Positions 1 through 9,329 of a stretch of 35,378 nucleotides of DNA are shown piece after piece. The notes under the pieces are model-generated. The model worked only from the letters and a program-made list of their open reading frames with translations. It was not told the origin of the DNA and searched no databases. A program made the position numbers and the translations under genes. Numbering within the stretch: position 1 is the stretch's first letter; each line of letters starts with the position of its first letter. The stretch is from Gammaproteobacteria bacterium UBA7376 (GTDB lineage Bacteria; Pseudomonadota; Gammaproteobacteria; Pseudomonadales; Azotimanducaceae): assembly GCA_002470275.1 (NCBI GenBank), contig DKNY01000004.1:14365-49742 (forward strand), read 5' to 3'.

Positions 1-240
1 TGGTATTACCCCACTCGGCAGTCCCTGGGGGCAGCTTTGCTGGCCGGGGGGCAGGCTGAGCGGGCTGAAGCCGTATTCCGCAAAGACCTCGAGCTATATC
101 CGCACAACGGTTGGTCAATGTTTGGTTTGGCCCAGAGCCTTGAAGCGCAAGGCAAGGATGAGGAAGCCGCCGTGGTGAAAGGCCATTTCGAAACAGCGTG
201 GCAGTTTGCAGATGTGACGCTTCAGGCCGCCATCCTGTAG
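1..240 (+). CDS. C-terminal end of a TPR-repeat protein (5' end outside window)
   Basis: The reading frame is open from base 1 to a TAG at 238-240 and gives 79 residues, so the start lies upstream of the window. The residues form two helix-turn-helix units typical of tetratricopeptide repeats: one around AALLAGGQAERAEAVFRKDL and one around GWSMFGLAQSLEAQGKDEEA. They are followed by a short tail rich in W, F and A. TPR tails mediate protein-protein contacts, but the catalytic or binding part of this protein cannot be seen. It converges with the molybdenum hydroxylase genes, leaving only 36 bases between the stops, and no clear terminator is visible there. The family call is good; the function is unknown. 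Confidence 0.75.
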   Translation, partial: WYYPTRQSLGAALLAGGQAERAEAVFRKDLELYPHNGWSMFGLAQSLEAQGKDEEAAVVKGHFETAWQFADVTLQAAIL

Positions 241-276
241 GAGCGGCCCTGCAGGATGCTTGGCCAGGGACGAGTT

Positions 277-2517
277 TTACACGCGGTAACCTAAATCCAG
301 AAGCGGCATCTTGCGGACGCGACGACCGCTTGCGGCAAAAATAGCGTTGGCAACGGCTGGCGCTAGGGGCGGTAGGCCTGGCTCGCCCAGGCCGGTAGGG
401 TCGTAGTCGCTCTGTATAAAGTGGACGTCGATATCCGGCGCCGACCCAATCCTGAGCACAGGGTATTGGTCTAAATTGGTTTGCTGGATGCGGCCATCCT
501 CCATAGTGATCTTCTGGCCGGCCATAGCGCTGTAGCCATCGATAATAGACCCCTCTACCTGATTCAGCGCCCCGCTCATATTGATAATTGGGCCAACGTC
601 GACGGCGGCGGTCACCTTGTGCAGGCGAACGGCGTCGCCTTCCACACTGACTTCTGCGACTTCCGCAACATGTGCTGCATGGCAGAAATAAAAGGCGAGG
701 CCAAGGCCACGACCTTCCGGTAGGTTTCGCCCCCAACCGGCTTTTTTCGCGGCGAGTTGGATTACCCCGGCGGCTCGTTCGGTATTCATTGATCGGATGT
801 TGTCGGGTTCCAGCCAACGAGCCGGCCTCAGCATCTCGAGCAAGACCTCCAGATGATCCCTGCCTGCCGCAGTAGCAAGCTCATGAATAAAGGCCTGGGA
901 CACGAAGGCGTGGGTATTGGAATAGGGTGCGCGCCAAGGGCCGACGGGTGTATCCATACGATAACTGGTGAGAGAACCGCGAATGCTAGCTTGGGTGTTG
1001 AACGGAAAAACGCCGGGGTTTACGCCTGAGAAGTAGGAGGGTTTCCCTTGGGGGGCAACACCGATAGCGTGCTCCTCCAGAGCGACGATCTTTCCTTCTT
1101 GATCAACCGCGCCACGGATATGGTTGAAGCCCCCTTCACGGAAAAAATCCTGCTGGATGCTATCTTCTCGTGACCAGGTCAGCTTCACCGGGCGTCCAGA
1201 TCGCTTAGACAGCTCTATGGCTTCACAGGCGTATTCGCCACTTGTCCGGCGGCCGAAACTGCCCCCCATACGTTTGACGTGGATGGTGAGCTGGTCTTTT
1301 TTCAATCCGTAGCGCTTTTCGGCCAACTGCTGAAAGCGCGGCCCGCTTTGAGTAGGCAGCCAGACTTCCAGATGATCCCGATCGCCACTGGGTGCGGTGC
1401 GATAGTGGGCGGTACAGTTCATCGGCTCGAGGCACAGGTGAGAGAGATATGGATACTCATATAGCGCTGACAGAATGGTGTTGTCTGGGTTTGTAAATGC
1501 TGCATCCACATCACCGCGCTCGAGCTTTGTCTTCTCGCCCGTGGCGCCTGCCTGCTCCGCAAAGCGCACGAAGTCGGACCAACTGTCCTTGCTGGCTTGC
1601 GCTTCGTCCCAGGTGGCCCGCAGCTTTTCTCTTGCTTTAAAGACCGCCCAGGTGCTGCTGCCAACGATGCCAACGCCGTCCATCAGCTCTCGCACGTTGC
1701 CATTGCCTTTAACGATAAAGGCGTCAACGACGCCAGGCTGGCGCTTCAGCTCATCAAGATTCGCGTCAACAATTTTTCCGCCAACGGCGGGACACCGGGC
1801 ATAGGTGCCGTAGAGCATACCGTCGACCTGAGCGTCGATGCCAAAGTCAGCCTTGCCTGTCACGATATCCAAAGAGTCCACCTGACTCTTTGCGCTACCC
1901 AGAATTCGATACTCCTGGCGGCCCTTGAAAATCAGGTCTTTCTTGTTTGGCACAGGTTGCTGCTGGGCCAGGTTGGCGAGCTCTGCGAAGCTGCGCGAAC
2001 GTTGGCTGTGGATATGTCTGACCCGGCTACTTTCAGCCTTAAGCTCGTCCTTTGGCAGTTCCATGACCAACGCGGCGGCCCCCAGCAGCATTTCTCTTGC
2101 GGCAGCGCCGAGTTCGCGCATCAAGTTCCATTCACGGTTTAGGGTGTAGGATCCGCCCGTGGACTGCTTGCCATAAAGATCTGTATCGACCGTGGGCGTC
2201 TGCTCCACAACAACATCGTCCCAATCGGCACCCATTTCTTCGGCGACGATCATGGGAAGAGAGGTTTTGATGCCCTGGCCCATTTCCGGTGATCCGGAAT
2301 AGATCAGAATTTTCCCGTCTTCACGGATCTGCACGTAGGCATTGAGCTCGCTGGAACGAATTAAATCCTGTTCGGCTTCTTCAGCCATGGCGGGCATGGC
2401 AGCTGCGATGACCAACCCTCCGCCGGCAATGCCGGTGATTTTTAGAAAGTTCCTGCGAGAGACACCCAGGCTCGCCTGTCGAACGGCGTCTGAAATCTGA
2501 CTGTGTCGTTGTGTCAT
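277..2517 (-). CDS. Molybdopterin-binding subunit of a xanthine-dehydrogenase-family hydroxylase (IorB-like)
   Basis: This is the large catalytic subunit (746 aa) of a molybdenum hydroxylase, which hydroxylates N-heterocycles or aldehydes using water-derived oxygen. Residues 20-29 ([10 protein letters not shown]) and the following hydrophobic Ala-rich stretch form a Tat signal, so the cofactor-loaded complex is probably exported to the periplasm. The C-terminal GLGEPGLPP motif holds the conserved catalytic Glu (about E712) of this family. The length fits the isoquinoline 1-oxidoreductase beta / membrane-bound aldehyde dehydrogenase subgroup, which lacks a separate FAD subunit. The start codon overlaps the stop of the [2Fe-2S] subunit gene by four bases (ATGA), indicating translational coupling. 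No cytochrome subunit is encoded beside it, so the electron acceptor is not evident. The substrate cannot be told from sequence; an aldehyde is as likely as isoquinoline. Confidence 0.9.
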   Translation of the reverse strand: MTQRHSQISDAVRQASLGVSRRNFLKITGIAGGGLVIAAAMPAMAEEAEQDLIRSSELNAYVQIREDGKILIYSGSPEMGQGIKTSLPMIVAEEMGADWDDVVVEQTPTVDTDLYGKQSTGGSYTLNREWNLMRELGAAAREMLLGAAALVMELPKDELKAESSRVRHIHSQRSRSFAELANLAQQQPVPNKKDLIFKGRQEYRILGSAKSQVDSLDIVTGKADFGIDAQVDGMLYGTYARCPAVGGKIVDANLDELKRQPGVVDAFIVKGNGNVRELMDGVGIVGSSTWAVFKAREKLRATWDEAQASKDSWSDFVRFAEQAGATGEKTKLERGDVDAAFTNPDNTILSALYEYPYLSHLCLEPMNCTAHYRTAPSGDRDHLEVWLPTQSGPRFQQLAEKRYGLKKDQLTIHVKRMGGSFGRRTSGEYACEAIELSKRSGRPVKLTWSREDSIQQDFFREGGFNHIRGAVDQEGKIVALEEHAIGVAPQGKPSYFSGVNPGVFPFNTQASIRGSLTSYRMDTPVGPWRAPYSNTHAFVSQAFIHELATAAGRDHLEVLLEMLRPARWLEPDNIRSMNTERAAGVIQLAAKKAGWGRNLPEGRGLGLAFYFCHAAHVAEVAEVSVEGDAVRLHKVTAAVDVGPIINMSGALNQVEGSIIDGYSAMAGQKITMEDGRIQQTNLDQYPVLRIGSAPDIDVHFIQSDYDPTGLGEPGLPPLAPAVANAIFAASGRRVRKMPLLDLGYRV

Positions 2518-3017
2518 GCCAACTCTCCCGTACCCGTCTCAGGCATCTCGTGATGTGAGGCGGTCTGTTCCGCGGCGGCGTGAATGGCTTGTCGAATACG
2601 AACGTAGGTGCCGCATCGACAGTAGTTGCCCGCCATAGCGGTGTCGATATCCGCATCGGTGGGCGCAGCATTGGTGCTCAGCAGTGCCGCCGCAGACATA
2701 ATCTGTCCAGTTTGGCAGTAGCCGCACTGCGCCACATCCTGATCAATCCAGATCTGCTGAAGGACATGCAGGTTCTCTGCATCGCCGAGGCCCTCAATAG
2801 TGGTGACGTCCTGGCCCGCGACGCTGCTGACAGGCAGCAAGCAGCTGCGTACCGCGTTGCCATTCAGATGAACCGTGCAGGCGCCGCACTGGCCAATACC
2901 GCACCCGTACTTGGTCCCGGTAAGCTCCAAGGCATCCCGAAGGGCCCAGAGCAGGGGCATATCATCCGGCACATCGAGAGAAATTTTCTTTCCGTTTAGG
3001 ACAAAGGAACTGGCCAT
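2514..3017 (-). CDS. [2Fe-2S] subunit of the molybdenum hydroxylase (IorA-like)
   Basis: This 167-aa iron-sulfur subunit passes electrons from the molybdenum site to an acceptor. The N-terminal plant-type ferredoxin domain carries C39, C44, C47 and C59 ([17 protein letters not shown] region). The C-terminal four-helix domain carries C98, C101, C133 and C135 (CGYCQTG and NYCRCGTY). The two sets are the standard ligands for two [2Fe-2S] clusters. It has no signal peptide, so it would travel to the periplasm piggy-back on the Tat signal of the large subunit. GAGG stands about six bases before the ATG at 3017. It is the first gene of a two-gene operon and is divergent from the secreted protein gene at 3181, with a 163-base shared upstream region. 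Confidence 0.92.
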   Translation of the reverse strand: MASSFVLNGKKISLDVPDDMPLLWALRDALELTGTKYGCGIGQCGACTVHLNGNAVRSCLLPVSSVAGQDVTTIEGLGDAENLHVLQQIWIDQDVAQCGYCQTGQIMSAAALLSTNAAPTDADIDTAMAGNYCRCGTYVRIRQAIHAAAEQTASHHEMPETGTGELA

Positions 3018-3180
3018 AAAAACCTCGCATCAAAAAAATAAGCAATGGCGGAAACAGGCAAGCAGGATAAGATTACACCGCCCCTGGATAGTCCGCTAGC
3101 GTCATACTTTTGAAATGCCGCACTGTGAAGCTACAGAGGCTTCCTTTATTGGAACAAAATTAAAAGACAAGGAGAAAGAG

Positions 3181-3891
3181 ATGAGAGTGATCACCGTTTT
3201 TGTTGGTCTTTTGCTGGGCACGCTAGCCCTCGCTGACGATCATGCCCCAGTGCCGCCAGGTGAGGGAGCGTTTACGACCCTGATGGTTCAATCTGACGAC
3301 ATTGGAGCCTACATCGATGCCGTCAAGGCTAACACGGGACCCCTGGAAGCAATGGGCGCCGGTGCCGCAGGCTCTTGTATCACCAAGTCTGGTAACGAAT
3401 ATGCGGGCCAGATGATGATTTGGAGCGGTTTTAACAGCGTTGCCGAGGCGCTTTCTTCCATGGAAAAGTACGATCCATTCAATGCGCCAGCGGCTTTCGA
3501 ATCTCTGCGTACGGTTAAGTACAGCGTGACCTGGAAGCCCCTGAAGCCGTTCAAGCTCGACCCTGGCTTCGAGCGCGTGATGCGCATGGAGGTAGATGGC
3601 GAGAACCAAACGAATTTCGTTGCCCTGATCGCAAAACTGGAGGCGGCCGTGCGAGCTGAGGGTTATGACATCAATATTGGTGTTTTTCAGCCCATCGGTG
3701 GTGGTGCTCACGAGGCATCTACGCTCATGGTTAGAGCGATCACCCAAGATGGCACGACGCATGGCAAGATCATCGATGAGGCTTTCGCCGGTGCCAGCTG
3801 GATGCCTATGTGGCTATCAGCCCTCGAGCTCGTTGACGAAATGACCACAGATACCTTCGAAATCTGCGACCAGTTCTATACCGCAGGATAA
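3181..3891 (+). CDS. Secreted two-domain protein of unknown function (member 1 of a local family)
   Basis: A 236-aa protein with a Sec signal peptide (about residues 1-18, cleavage after LALA) that leaves a mature start of Asp-Asp-His. I do not recognise a named family. The mature part looks like two similar alpha/beta units. Each starts with a short strand (FTTLMVQSDD; VMRMEVDGEN) and a helix (IGAYIDAVKA; NFVALIAKLEAAV), an arrangement reminiscent of dimeric alpha/beta-barrel (ABM/NIPSNAP-like) folds. The C-terminus ICDQFY resembles CSADQFF in the lipoprotein encoded at 20760. The start at 3181 is chosen because AAGGAG lies six to seven bases upstream and the signal peptide begins there; the in-frame ATG at 3115 would bury it. 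A strong terminator follows at 3904. Binding or scavenging of a small molecule is possible but unproven. Confidence 0.8.
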   Translation: MRVITVFVGLLLGTLALADDHAPVPPGEGAFTTLMVQSDDIGAYIDAVKANTGPLEAMGAGAAGSCITKSGNEYAGQMMIWSGFNSVAEALSSMEKYDPFNAPAAFESLRTVKYSVTWKPLKPFKLDPGFERVMRMEVDGENQTNFVALIAKLEAAVRAEGYDINIGVFQPIGGGAHEASTLMVRAITQDGTTHGKIIDEAFAGASWMPMWLSALELVDEMTTDTFEICDQFYTAG

Positions 3892-3903
3892 CTGCTCCAA
3901 ACC

Positions 3904-3936
3904 CCACCCTGGGTCTTGGGACCCGGGGTGGCTTTT
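3904..3936 (+). terminator. Rho-independent terminator after the secreted protein gene
   Basis: CCACCC-T-GGGTC (3904-3915) pairs with GACCC-G-GGGTGG (3920-3931) around the loop TTGG. This gives a stem of about 12 base pairs with one T-G wobble, followed by CTTTTG. It lies 13 bases after the stop at 3891, between two convergent genes. Confidence 0.75.
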
Positions 3937-3954
3937 GCGGGGTCATGGTGGGTT

Positions 3955-5151
3955 TTAAATCGGCGCGTTCGCCGGTAACCCCAGCAACAGGCGGCCATAA
4001 ATTTCACTGGCCAAGTCCAAATCAAACACCGTATGGCAGGACAGCGTATTCAAGTCGCGCTGCATGCGCTGCAGCGGATTGTCCAGAAAATGAGCGCTAG
4101 CGCCACAGGCCTCAACTACATCGCGGACTAAGTCCCGCGAACGTTTAACAACGTGTCCAATTTCAACCCGTAGCCGCGCGCGTTCGAGTTCAGGGCAAGT
4201 CTCTCCTGATACCCCCCACGCCGTGACATCCCTTGCGATATGCAGCAGCTAATTTTCAACGGATAGGGCTTCTGCCCGAGCATGAGCCAGCCTCGACTGA
4301 GCTACCGGTTTATCGCCTTGCTTAGTGGTTGTGCCATACACCACCCGCCCCTGAAGGCGCTCATGGAACAACGTGACGGCCTGCTTCGCCGCCCCTACCG
4401 CAGGTGCGGTGGCGGTTAAACCGAGTACTGGCAGCATTGGCATTTTATACAGCGGGCTGTCATGCCAGAGCGCACCGGGACTTTCTCCCGCCCGTACGTC
4501 AGCAAGGTTGACCATCCTATGTTGCGGAATAAAGACGTCATGTATCGCGATATCGTTGCTGCCAGTGCCGATCATGCCGTCTATATGCCAGGTGTCTATG
4601 ATCTCTACCTCTTTGATTGGCAGAATAAACATACACAGCGCAGGCTCCTTTTGACCGGGCAGCGGTGTTAGCGCAGCCACCATGGCCCAGTCCGCGTGCA
4701 TGACGCCAGTACCCCATTGCCAACGACCGGTGACCCGATAGCCGCCCTCAACCTCCACAGCCTTCCCCTTTGGCGCCAGCGAACCTGGCGCAACCACATA
4801 GGGCTGCTGGCCGAAGATATCCTCCTGAGCAGCTTGGCCAAAGAGTGACAGCAACCAGTTGTGCTCCATACAGAAAGTTACGACCCAGGCCGTCGAGAGA
4901 CAGGCCTCCCCGAGGTTCATGCCTAAATGCATAAAGCCCTCCAAGGAGTATTCAAGGCCGCCAAATCGCTTGGGGACGAAGTAGCGATATACACCTGTGC
5001 CCTCAATGGCGGCCATTACCTCATCAACGGGCTTGCGACGCTGTTCCGCTTCACGCGCATTGTCCGAGAGCATTGGTGCAAGGCCGGATACCGCGTCTAG
5101 CAACATGGTTTCCGATGAAGGGGTATGCCCCAGGGATTCTTTTCTGCTCAT
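3955..5151 (-). pseudogene. HsaA-like flavin-dependent monooxygenase (acyl-CoA dehydrogenase fold), interrupted by an in-frame TAG
   Basis: The frame from ATG 5151 encodes about 300 residues with the hallmarks of two-component flavin monooxygenases of the acyl-CoA dehydrogenase fold (HsaA/HpaB-type group D): GVYRYFVPKRFGGLE, STAWV, HNWLLSLF and the GGYRVTGRWQWGTG segment. It stops at a TAG at 4249-4251. The same frame then stays open for a further 97 codons (LLHIARDVTAWGVSGETC and onward, including SCHTVFDLDLASEIYG) to a TAA at 3955-3957. The continuation has the helical C-terminal character expected of this family, and the joined length of about 398 codons matches the usual size. A single nonsense change (for instance from CAG, GAG or TGG) explains this; sequencing error and readthrough are alternatives. 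It is the last gene of the operon, 23 bases after the TonB receptor. Confidence 0.85.
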
Positions 5152-5174
5152 AGTAGGAATCAATCCGTGATCAT

Positions 5175-7511
5175 TTAAAATCGATACAGGCCTTCGATAG
5201 TCACCATCCTGCCCCGCCCGATGGAAACAAAGTTCGATCCCGCAATTTCATAGGCGTGCTGAATAACCTTCTCGTCGGTCAGGTTGCGACCCACGAGGGC
5301 CACTTCCCAGGCTTGGGATTGGCCGGCGAGGGCGAGTCTGACATCCCAGCGCTGATAGCTTTCCTGATCGCCCAGGGGATGGAAATCCTGACGGGTGTGA
5401 TAGCCGTCTGTATGAAACATGGACAACCCAACCGTTAACTCTAGGTCGGTGCTTAATGTTGTGACCCAATCTGCGCTGAACTGAGCCTCCCAGTCCGGGG
5501 TGCGTTCAAGCTTTTCGCCTCTTAAATCTTCTTGGCCGTCAACACAATCTGGATTCTCAAAGCCCCCTTGCTCGTTCGCAACCAAGCACTGAGCCGCCAT
5601 AAACTCAGCATACTTGGCATCGATGACTGCTACGGATCCCGCAAGGCGCAGGTTTTCCATGGGGAAAAAGATAGATTCGAGTTCGAGTCCCTTGATGTCT
5701 GCCGAGGCCGCGTTCGCGATGATAAAACGTGTGCCGTCATAAGATGAGGTCTGCAGGTTATCGAATTCCATGCTGTAGACCGCTAAGTTGACGGTAGCTC
5801 GGCCATCTAGGAAGGTACTCTTCAGACCAACTTCGATGTTTTCAGCTTCTTCGTCTTCAAAGTCGAAAATGCCGTTGCTCTGGGGCAGGTATAGGCCCGC
5901 GATAACGTCGTCAGCGGTTACCGTTCTGCCAATGCGCCTCTCTTGCTCCTCTGCCGTTAAGGCCAATAGTTGAGCACCCAAGGTCGCGTCATTGGCTTTA
6001 AGGCCCCCAGGTTTTGATCCGGTGGCGTAGGTGATGTAGGTCATCAGATCATCGTTCCAGGCATACTGCAGCTTAATAGACGGGTCGAGGTGCTCGTCCT
6101 CGCGTTGCTGCCAAAATCGATACTCGACCTGCTGAAAGGCTGCATCTGGGGTATAGACTGGGTCAACGAGATTGGGATAGGTCACCGGGAAGCCATGTGC
6201 ATGGCCATCTTGTTCTTCCTCGGTGTAGCGCAAATCAGCAGTCAGTCTAAGGCGTTCTGTTAGGTCTAAGGTGAGCTGGCCATAGATTGAAAGGGTATCC
6301 GTATCCCTCTCAAAATTACGATCTGACCCAACGGGGGTGGACAGGCTGGCGAAGGGGCCCCAACCAATGAACGAAGAGTATTGCCGGGTCACCGTATCGC
6401 TCTGGTGATAAAGTGCGCCGACGATATAGGTAATATTCTGATTGACCGGCGAAAGCAGCCGCGCCTCAAAGGAGGTTTGGTCATAGTCCTCACCAAGTGA
6501 AGTGTTCAATAAAAACTCCTGAACACCGTCTACATCGAGCAGGTTGTGGTATTCAAGGTTCATATGATTGGCGATAAAGGTCAGATCATGGTCCGCTACC
6601 TCGGTTCCTAAAGTAAGCGTGATGTTGTCGCCTTCTGCTTTATCAAAATCCTGGGTGCCAACACCAGTGCTAACGCGCCTCGTGTAGTCCAAGACATATT
6701 CGGCGTCGGTATCCGCCGTCGTTGCACCGAAGGCACCGGGACTGACCAACTGGTTAGACCGGCCTATTAGGTCATCTCGGGTCCGCTCGAACTTGAGCAG
6801 GGCTGTGGTCTGCTCTCCAAGGTCCCAGTCCAAGGTGCCCCGCATGGCATAGCCATCTTCAGCACCGTCATCATCCGGCACAAAGGGATTGCTAATGAAA
6901 CCGTCTTTATCATAAATCCGCATAGCAAAACGACCGTTGATATGCTCTGACAGGGGGCCCGAGATGACGGTATCTGCGGTGTAGCCGCCATAGTTTGTCT
7001 CTAGGCCAAGGCGGATTAACCCCTCCAGCGAGTCAGTTGGCTTGGCGCTAATAACGGATATGGCGCCCGCGATCGTAGACTTGCCAAAGAGCGCCCCCTG
7101 AGGGCCGCGTGCAACCTCGACGCGATCCACATCCAAGAACCCTGCTTCCAAACATCGTGAGCGTCCGCAGTAGACACCGTCTTTAAAGATGCTCACAGAG
7201 GAGTCGAAAGCTAGGTTCGTTTGCCCTGAGCCAAGGCCCCGGATGCGCACGGTCCAATTGCCAAACGTTGATTGAACACTCAGCCCTGGAACAAAGCCCT
7301 GTAGGTCGGTTAGGTCAGCGATGTCATACGCTTCTACCGCATCACCACTCACCACGCCGATGGAGATTGGCACATCCTGAAGACTCTCTGTGCGTTTGGT
7401 GGCGGTCACCAAGACCTCTTCGATCATCCCTCCGGATTGCGCCTCGCTAGCAGCAGAAACTGAGGCCAATGCTGTAAAAATAAAAATGGCTGTGACTACA
7501 TAGGTGCTCAT
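5175..7511 (-). CDS. TonB-dependent outer-membrane receptor
   Basis: A 778-aa outer-membrane transporter. It has a signal peptide (about residues 1-20), a TonB-box-like IEEVLVTATKR (30-40) and a plug domain to about residue 155 containing VRIRGLGSG, DGVYCGRSRC and the VEVARGPQGALFGKSTIAGA region. A long beta-barrel follows and ends in aromatic Phe (EGLYRF), as barrels recognised by the BAM complex do. The plug Cys pair (C115, C120) could form a disulfide. AGGAG sits seven bases before the ATG. The gene lies inside an operon of ring-modifying enzymes and a MarR regulator, so the ligand is probably the organic compound that the operon degrades rather than iron. That is inferred from context; substrate specificity cannot be read from the sequence. 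Confidence 0.95.
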   Translation of the reverse strand: MSTYVVTAIFIFTALASVSAASEAQSGGMIEEVLVTATKRTESLQDVPISIGVVSGDAVEAYDIADLTDLQGFVPGLSVQSTFGNWTVRIRGLGSGQTNLAFDSSVSIFKDGVYCGRSRCLEAGFLDVDRVEVARGPQGALFGKSTIAGAISVISAKPTDSLEGLIRLGLETNYGGYTADTVISGPLSEHINGRFAMRIYDKDGFISNPFVPDDDGAEDGYAMRGTLDWDLGEQTTALLKFERTRDDLIGRSNQLVSPGAFGATTADTDAEYVLDYTRRVSTGVGTQDFDKAEGDNITLTLGTEVADHDLTFIANHMNLEYHNLLDVDGVQEFLLNTSLGEDYDQTSFEARLLSPVNQNITYIVGALYHQSDTVTRQYSSFIGWGPFASLSTPVGSDRNFERDTDTLSIYGQLTLDLTERLRLTADLRYTEEEQDGHAHGFPVTYPNLVDPVYTPDAAFQQVEYRFWQQREDEHLDPSIKLQYAWNDDLMTYITYATGSKPGGLKANDATLGAQLLALTAEEQERRIGRTVTADDVIAGLYLPQSNGIFDFEDEEAENIEVGLKSTFLDGRATVNLAVYSMEFDNLQTSSYDGTRFIIANAASADIKGLELESIFFPMENLRLAGSVAVIDAKYAEFMAAQCLVANEQGGFENPDCVDGQEDLRGEKLERTPDWEAQFSADWVTTLSTDLELTVGLSMFHTDGYHTRQDFHPLGDQESYQRWDVRLALAGQSQAWEVALVGRNLTDEKVIQHAYEIAGSNFVSIGRGRMVTIEGLYRF

Positions 7512-7529
7512 AACAAACTCCTGGGATAG

Positions 7530-8057
7530 TTATCGGTTAGCTTCAGATTCCCCCGCTGGGACCTTTGATCTGGGAATTGTGTCTTCCATATCCGGGGGCA
7601 ACCCCCAGTCTGCGTCGAGGGCCTCACGCAAATTTTCGATCCGCTCCAGGCCGATTCTGCGGGCAAGTTCTGCTTCCAGTTCGCTAAGACCGCGCTTGGC
7701 GATAAGCCCGAGACCACGACCGAATTGGGTAAAGGAGACAATTTTCTGGCGTCCGTTGTTCGGATCGACTGTAAGCTCAACCATGCCCTTCGCCTGAAGC
7801 CCCTCCAGCGCTTTGCGGGTTGCCTGCTTAGACACCTTGAGCTTGCCCGCTAGGTCGGCAGGTCGATCCACCCCTTCCGTCAGATAAATCATTGCCATTG
7901 ATTGGGCACGCGGTAACGACAGTCCGGCGTGGGCTTTCATATAGGCCTGGAGGGCGTCGTCAAGCCAGTAGGTCGCGTGGACGAGAGCGCGAAGCAGCCC
8001 GTTTTCCTGCAAGGCAAGGGAGGCTGGCGTCTCAGGTAGGGTCATGGCAAACCGCAT
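7530..8057 (-). CDS. MarR-family transcriptional regulator
   Basis: A 175-aa winged-helix protein. The central part (about residues 45-110) shows the MarR arrangement: LSLPRAQSMAMIYLTEG, RPADLAGKLKVSKQATRKAL (the recognition helix region) and a wing around VELTVDPNNGRQKIVSFTQ. MarR proteins usually repress catabolic or efflux operons and release DNA on binding a phenolic or other small ligand. Its ATG directly abuts the stop codon of the VOC gene (TAGATG), so the two are translationally coupled. An in-frame ATG at 8045 is an alternative start. Being encoded inside the operon, it is the natural candidate regulator of that operon, possibly at the palindrome at 9356-9370. Confidence 0.9.
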   Translation of the reverse strand: MRFAMTLPETPASLALQENGLLRALVHATYWLDDALQAYMKAHAGLSLPRAQSMAMIYLTEGVDRPADLAGKLKVSKQATRKALEGLQAKGMVELTVDPNNGRQKIVSFTQFGRGLGLIAKRGLSELEAELARRIGLERIENLREALDADWGLPPDMEDTIPRSKVPAGESEANR

Positions 8058-8639
8058 CTAGCTGGACCCTGTGATGGGTTGCCCATCGGCCTTTAGCCCC
8101 TCGGCATTAACGGGTGAATCAGCATGGGGGATGCCGGGCTGCAGCGTCGCGCAAAATTCCAGCATGATCCCGTCTGGATCGAAGAAGTAAAATGACCGCA
8201 GCCAAGTTTTTTCTGACGCGGCGGATGCAGTCCTCGCGTCTTCCCCGGTGACCACATCGTCATGGTTGACGATTTGGGAGCAGTCAACACCCTTGGTTAT
8301 CAATTCAGCCCGATAATCCTCAATTTCCTCTGGCGAAACTTTGAAGGCAACATGATTCATCGAACCATGAGCCGAGCGGATGGTGCCTTTGCCGGATCCG
8401 ACCAAATTGGCTGCTGAAGCGACGCCCGGTTGGCTCTGCGGTGCATCCCCAAACCAGAAAAAGGCCAGCTCGCTGCCATTCCCTATGTCAAAAAAGAAAT
8501 GCTGTCCGTAACCGTTGTCCAGATCGAAACCTTTGGTCAGGGGCATCCCAAGCACGTCGGTATAGAATTTAACGGTACGCTGCATATCCCGGCAGACTAG
8601 GGCGAGGTGATGGACACCCTGAATATTAAGTTTGCTCAT
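8058..8639 (-). CDS. VOC-family (glyoxalase / extradiol dioxygenase-like) metalloprotein
   Basis: A 193-aa cytoplasmic protein with the two beta-alpha-beta-beta-beta modules of the vicinal oxygen chelate superfamily. Likely metal ligands are H11 (GVHHLALV), E57 (SELAFFWF), H96 (MNHVAFKV) and E161 (GIMLEFCA). The FYFFDPDGIMLEF ending is typical of the fold. It is shorter than classical two-domain extradiol dioxygenases (about 300 aa), so it may be a ring-cleaving enzyme of the small type, a lyase or an isomerase. It lies 30 bases after the carboxymuconolactone-decarboxylase-like gene and abuts the MarR gene, in an operon with a flavin monooxygenase and a TonB receptor. That context favours a step in degradation of an aromatic substrate. 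Confidence 0.88.
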   Translation of the reverse strand: MSKLNIQGVHHLALVCRDMQRTVKFYTDVLGMPLTKGFDLDNGYGQHFFFDIGNGSELAFFWFGDAPQSQPGVASAANLVGSGKGTIRSAHGSMNHVAFKVSPEEIEDYRAELITKGVDCSQIVNHDDVVTGEDARTASAASEKTWLRSFYFFDPDGIMLEFCATLQPGIPHADSPVNAEGLKADGQPITGSS

Positions 8640-8669
8640 TGATCTTGCTCTAGGTTGTGATTGCTCGTC

Positions 8670-9329
8670 TTAGTCGGATCGGTTCTGCCAGGCATTCCCT
8701 GCCCAATTCGTTGGTTCCCCTGCCTCCGGTATAGGGACCTCGACGATGCGCTCCCCCACATCGTCGTACTCCAGCTTTAGCGCCTTGCAACGGACTGCGT
8801 GCAAGTTGTAGGACAGGCTGTGGTAGGTCAGCTCGAGGATATCCTCGTCTCGCAGGTGAGTTGCGAGCACATCAAATAGTTCGTCGGAGGCGCGGCCGCC
8901 CTGCAGGATCAGCGCATCAACCCAGGCCAAAACGGCCTGATCACGGGGGGAATACGCATCCGAGACCTGCCAGTGTCGGATATCTTGAATTTGCTGTTCG
9001 GTCAGGCCGAACCGTCTAGCGGCCTTTGAATGCTGGGAGAAGACAAATTGGCTAGCTTGAAGAAATCCAGTTCTGAGGATGGCCAGCTCTCTAACGAGGG
9101 GGTCCAGCTGGCTGACGCTCTTGTCGGCGAATATGCCAAACATGCCGAATTGTTTGGTCGCATGCTCAAAAATGTAGGGCACCAAGGCAAACACAGTCCA
9201 CCAGTTACCCGGCGTGCCCGTTGCCGTTCCCGGTTGTGTAACGGGATCGCGATCACCGAATAGCTGCTCGTAATATTTCAGAACGTTAGCTGGTGCCTGG
9301 TTACGTGGCACTTGTTTAAGTCTTGGCAT
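8670..9329 (-). CDS. Carboxymuconolactone decarboxylase / AhpD-like family protein
   Basis: A 219-aa all-helical protein. The core LVRELAILRTGFLQASQFVFSQH places E81, R86 and H100 in the E-x4-R-x13-H spacing seen in carboxymuconolactone-decarboxylase-family proteins. The CxxC pair of AhpD-type peroxidase partners is absent, so the protein is probably not a thiol reductase. The ATG at 9329 is chosen because AGAGAAG lies just upstream. The in-frame TTG at 9368 would fall inside a palindromic operator and lacks a ribosome site. It is the first gene of the five-gene catabolic operon. Proteins of this kind are often found with aromatic or gamma-lactone pathways, but their exact reaction is frequently unknown. 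Confidence 0.82.
   Translation of the reverse strand: MPRLKQVPRNQAPANVLKYYEQLFGDRDPVTQPGTATGTPGNWWTVFALVPYIFEHATKQFGMFGIFADKSVSQLDPLVRELAILRTGFLQASQFVFSQHSKAARRFGLTEQQIQDIRHWQVSDAYSPRDQAVLAWVDALILQGGRASDELFDVLATHLRDEDILELTYHSLSYNLHAVRCKALKLEYDDVGERIVEVPIPEAGEPTNWAGNAWQNRSD

Noticed and set aside
1597..2142. Long open frame opposite the molybdenum hydroxylase gene
   Set aside because: It is antisense to a conserved gene and has no family features, so it is a by-product of GC-rich codon usage.
3127..3143. GAAGC...GCTTC hairpin in the leader of the first secreted protein
   Set aside because: A five-base stem with a seven-base loop is too weak to call an attenuator or riboswitch.
3115..3180. 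Upstream ATG giving a longer first secreted protein
   Set aside because: The extra residues are polar and would block the signal peptide; AAGGAG precedes the ATG at 3181.
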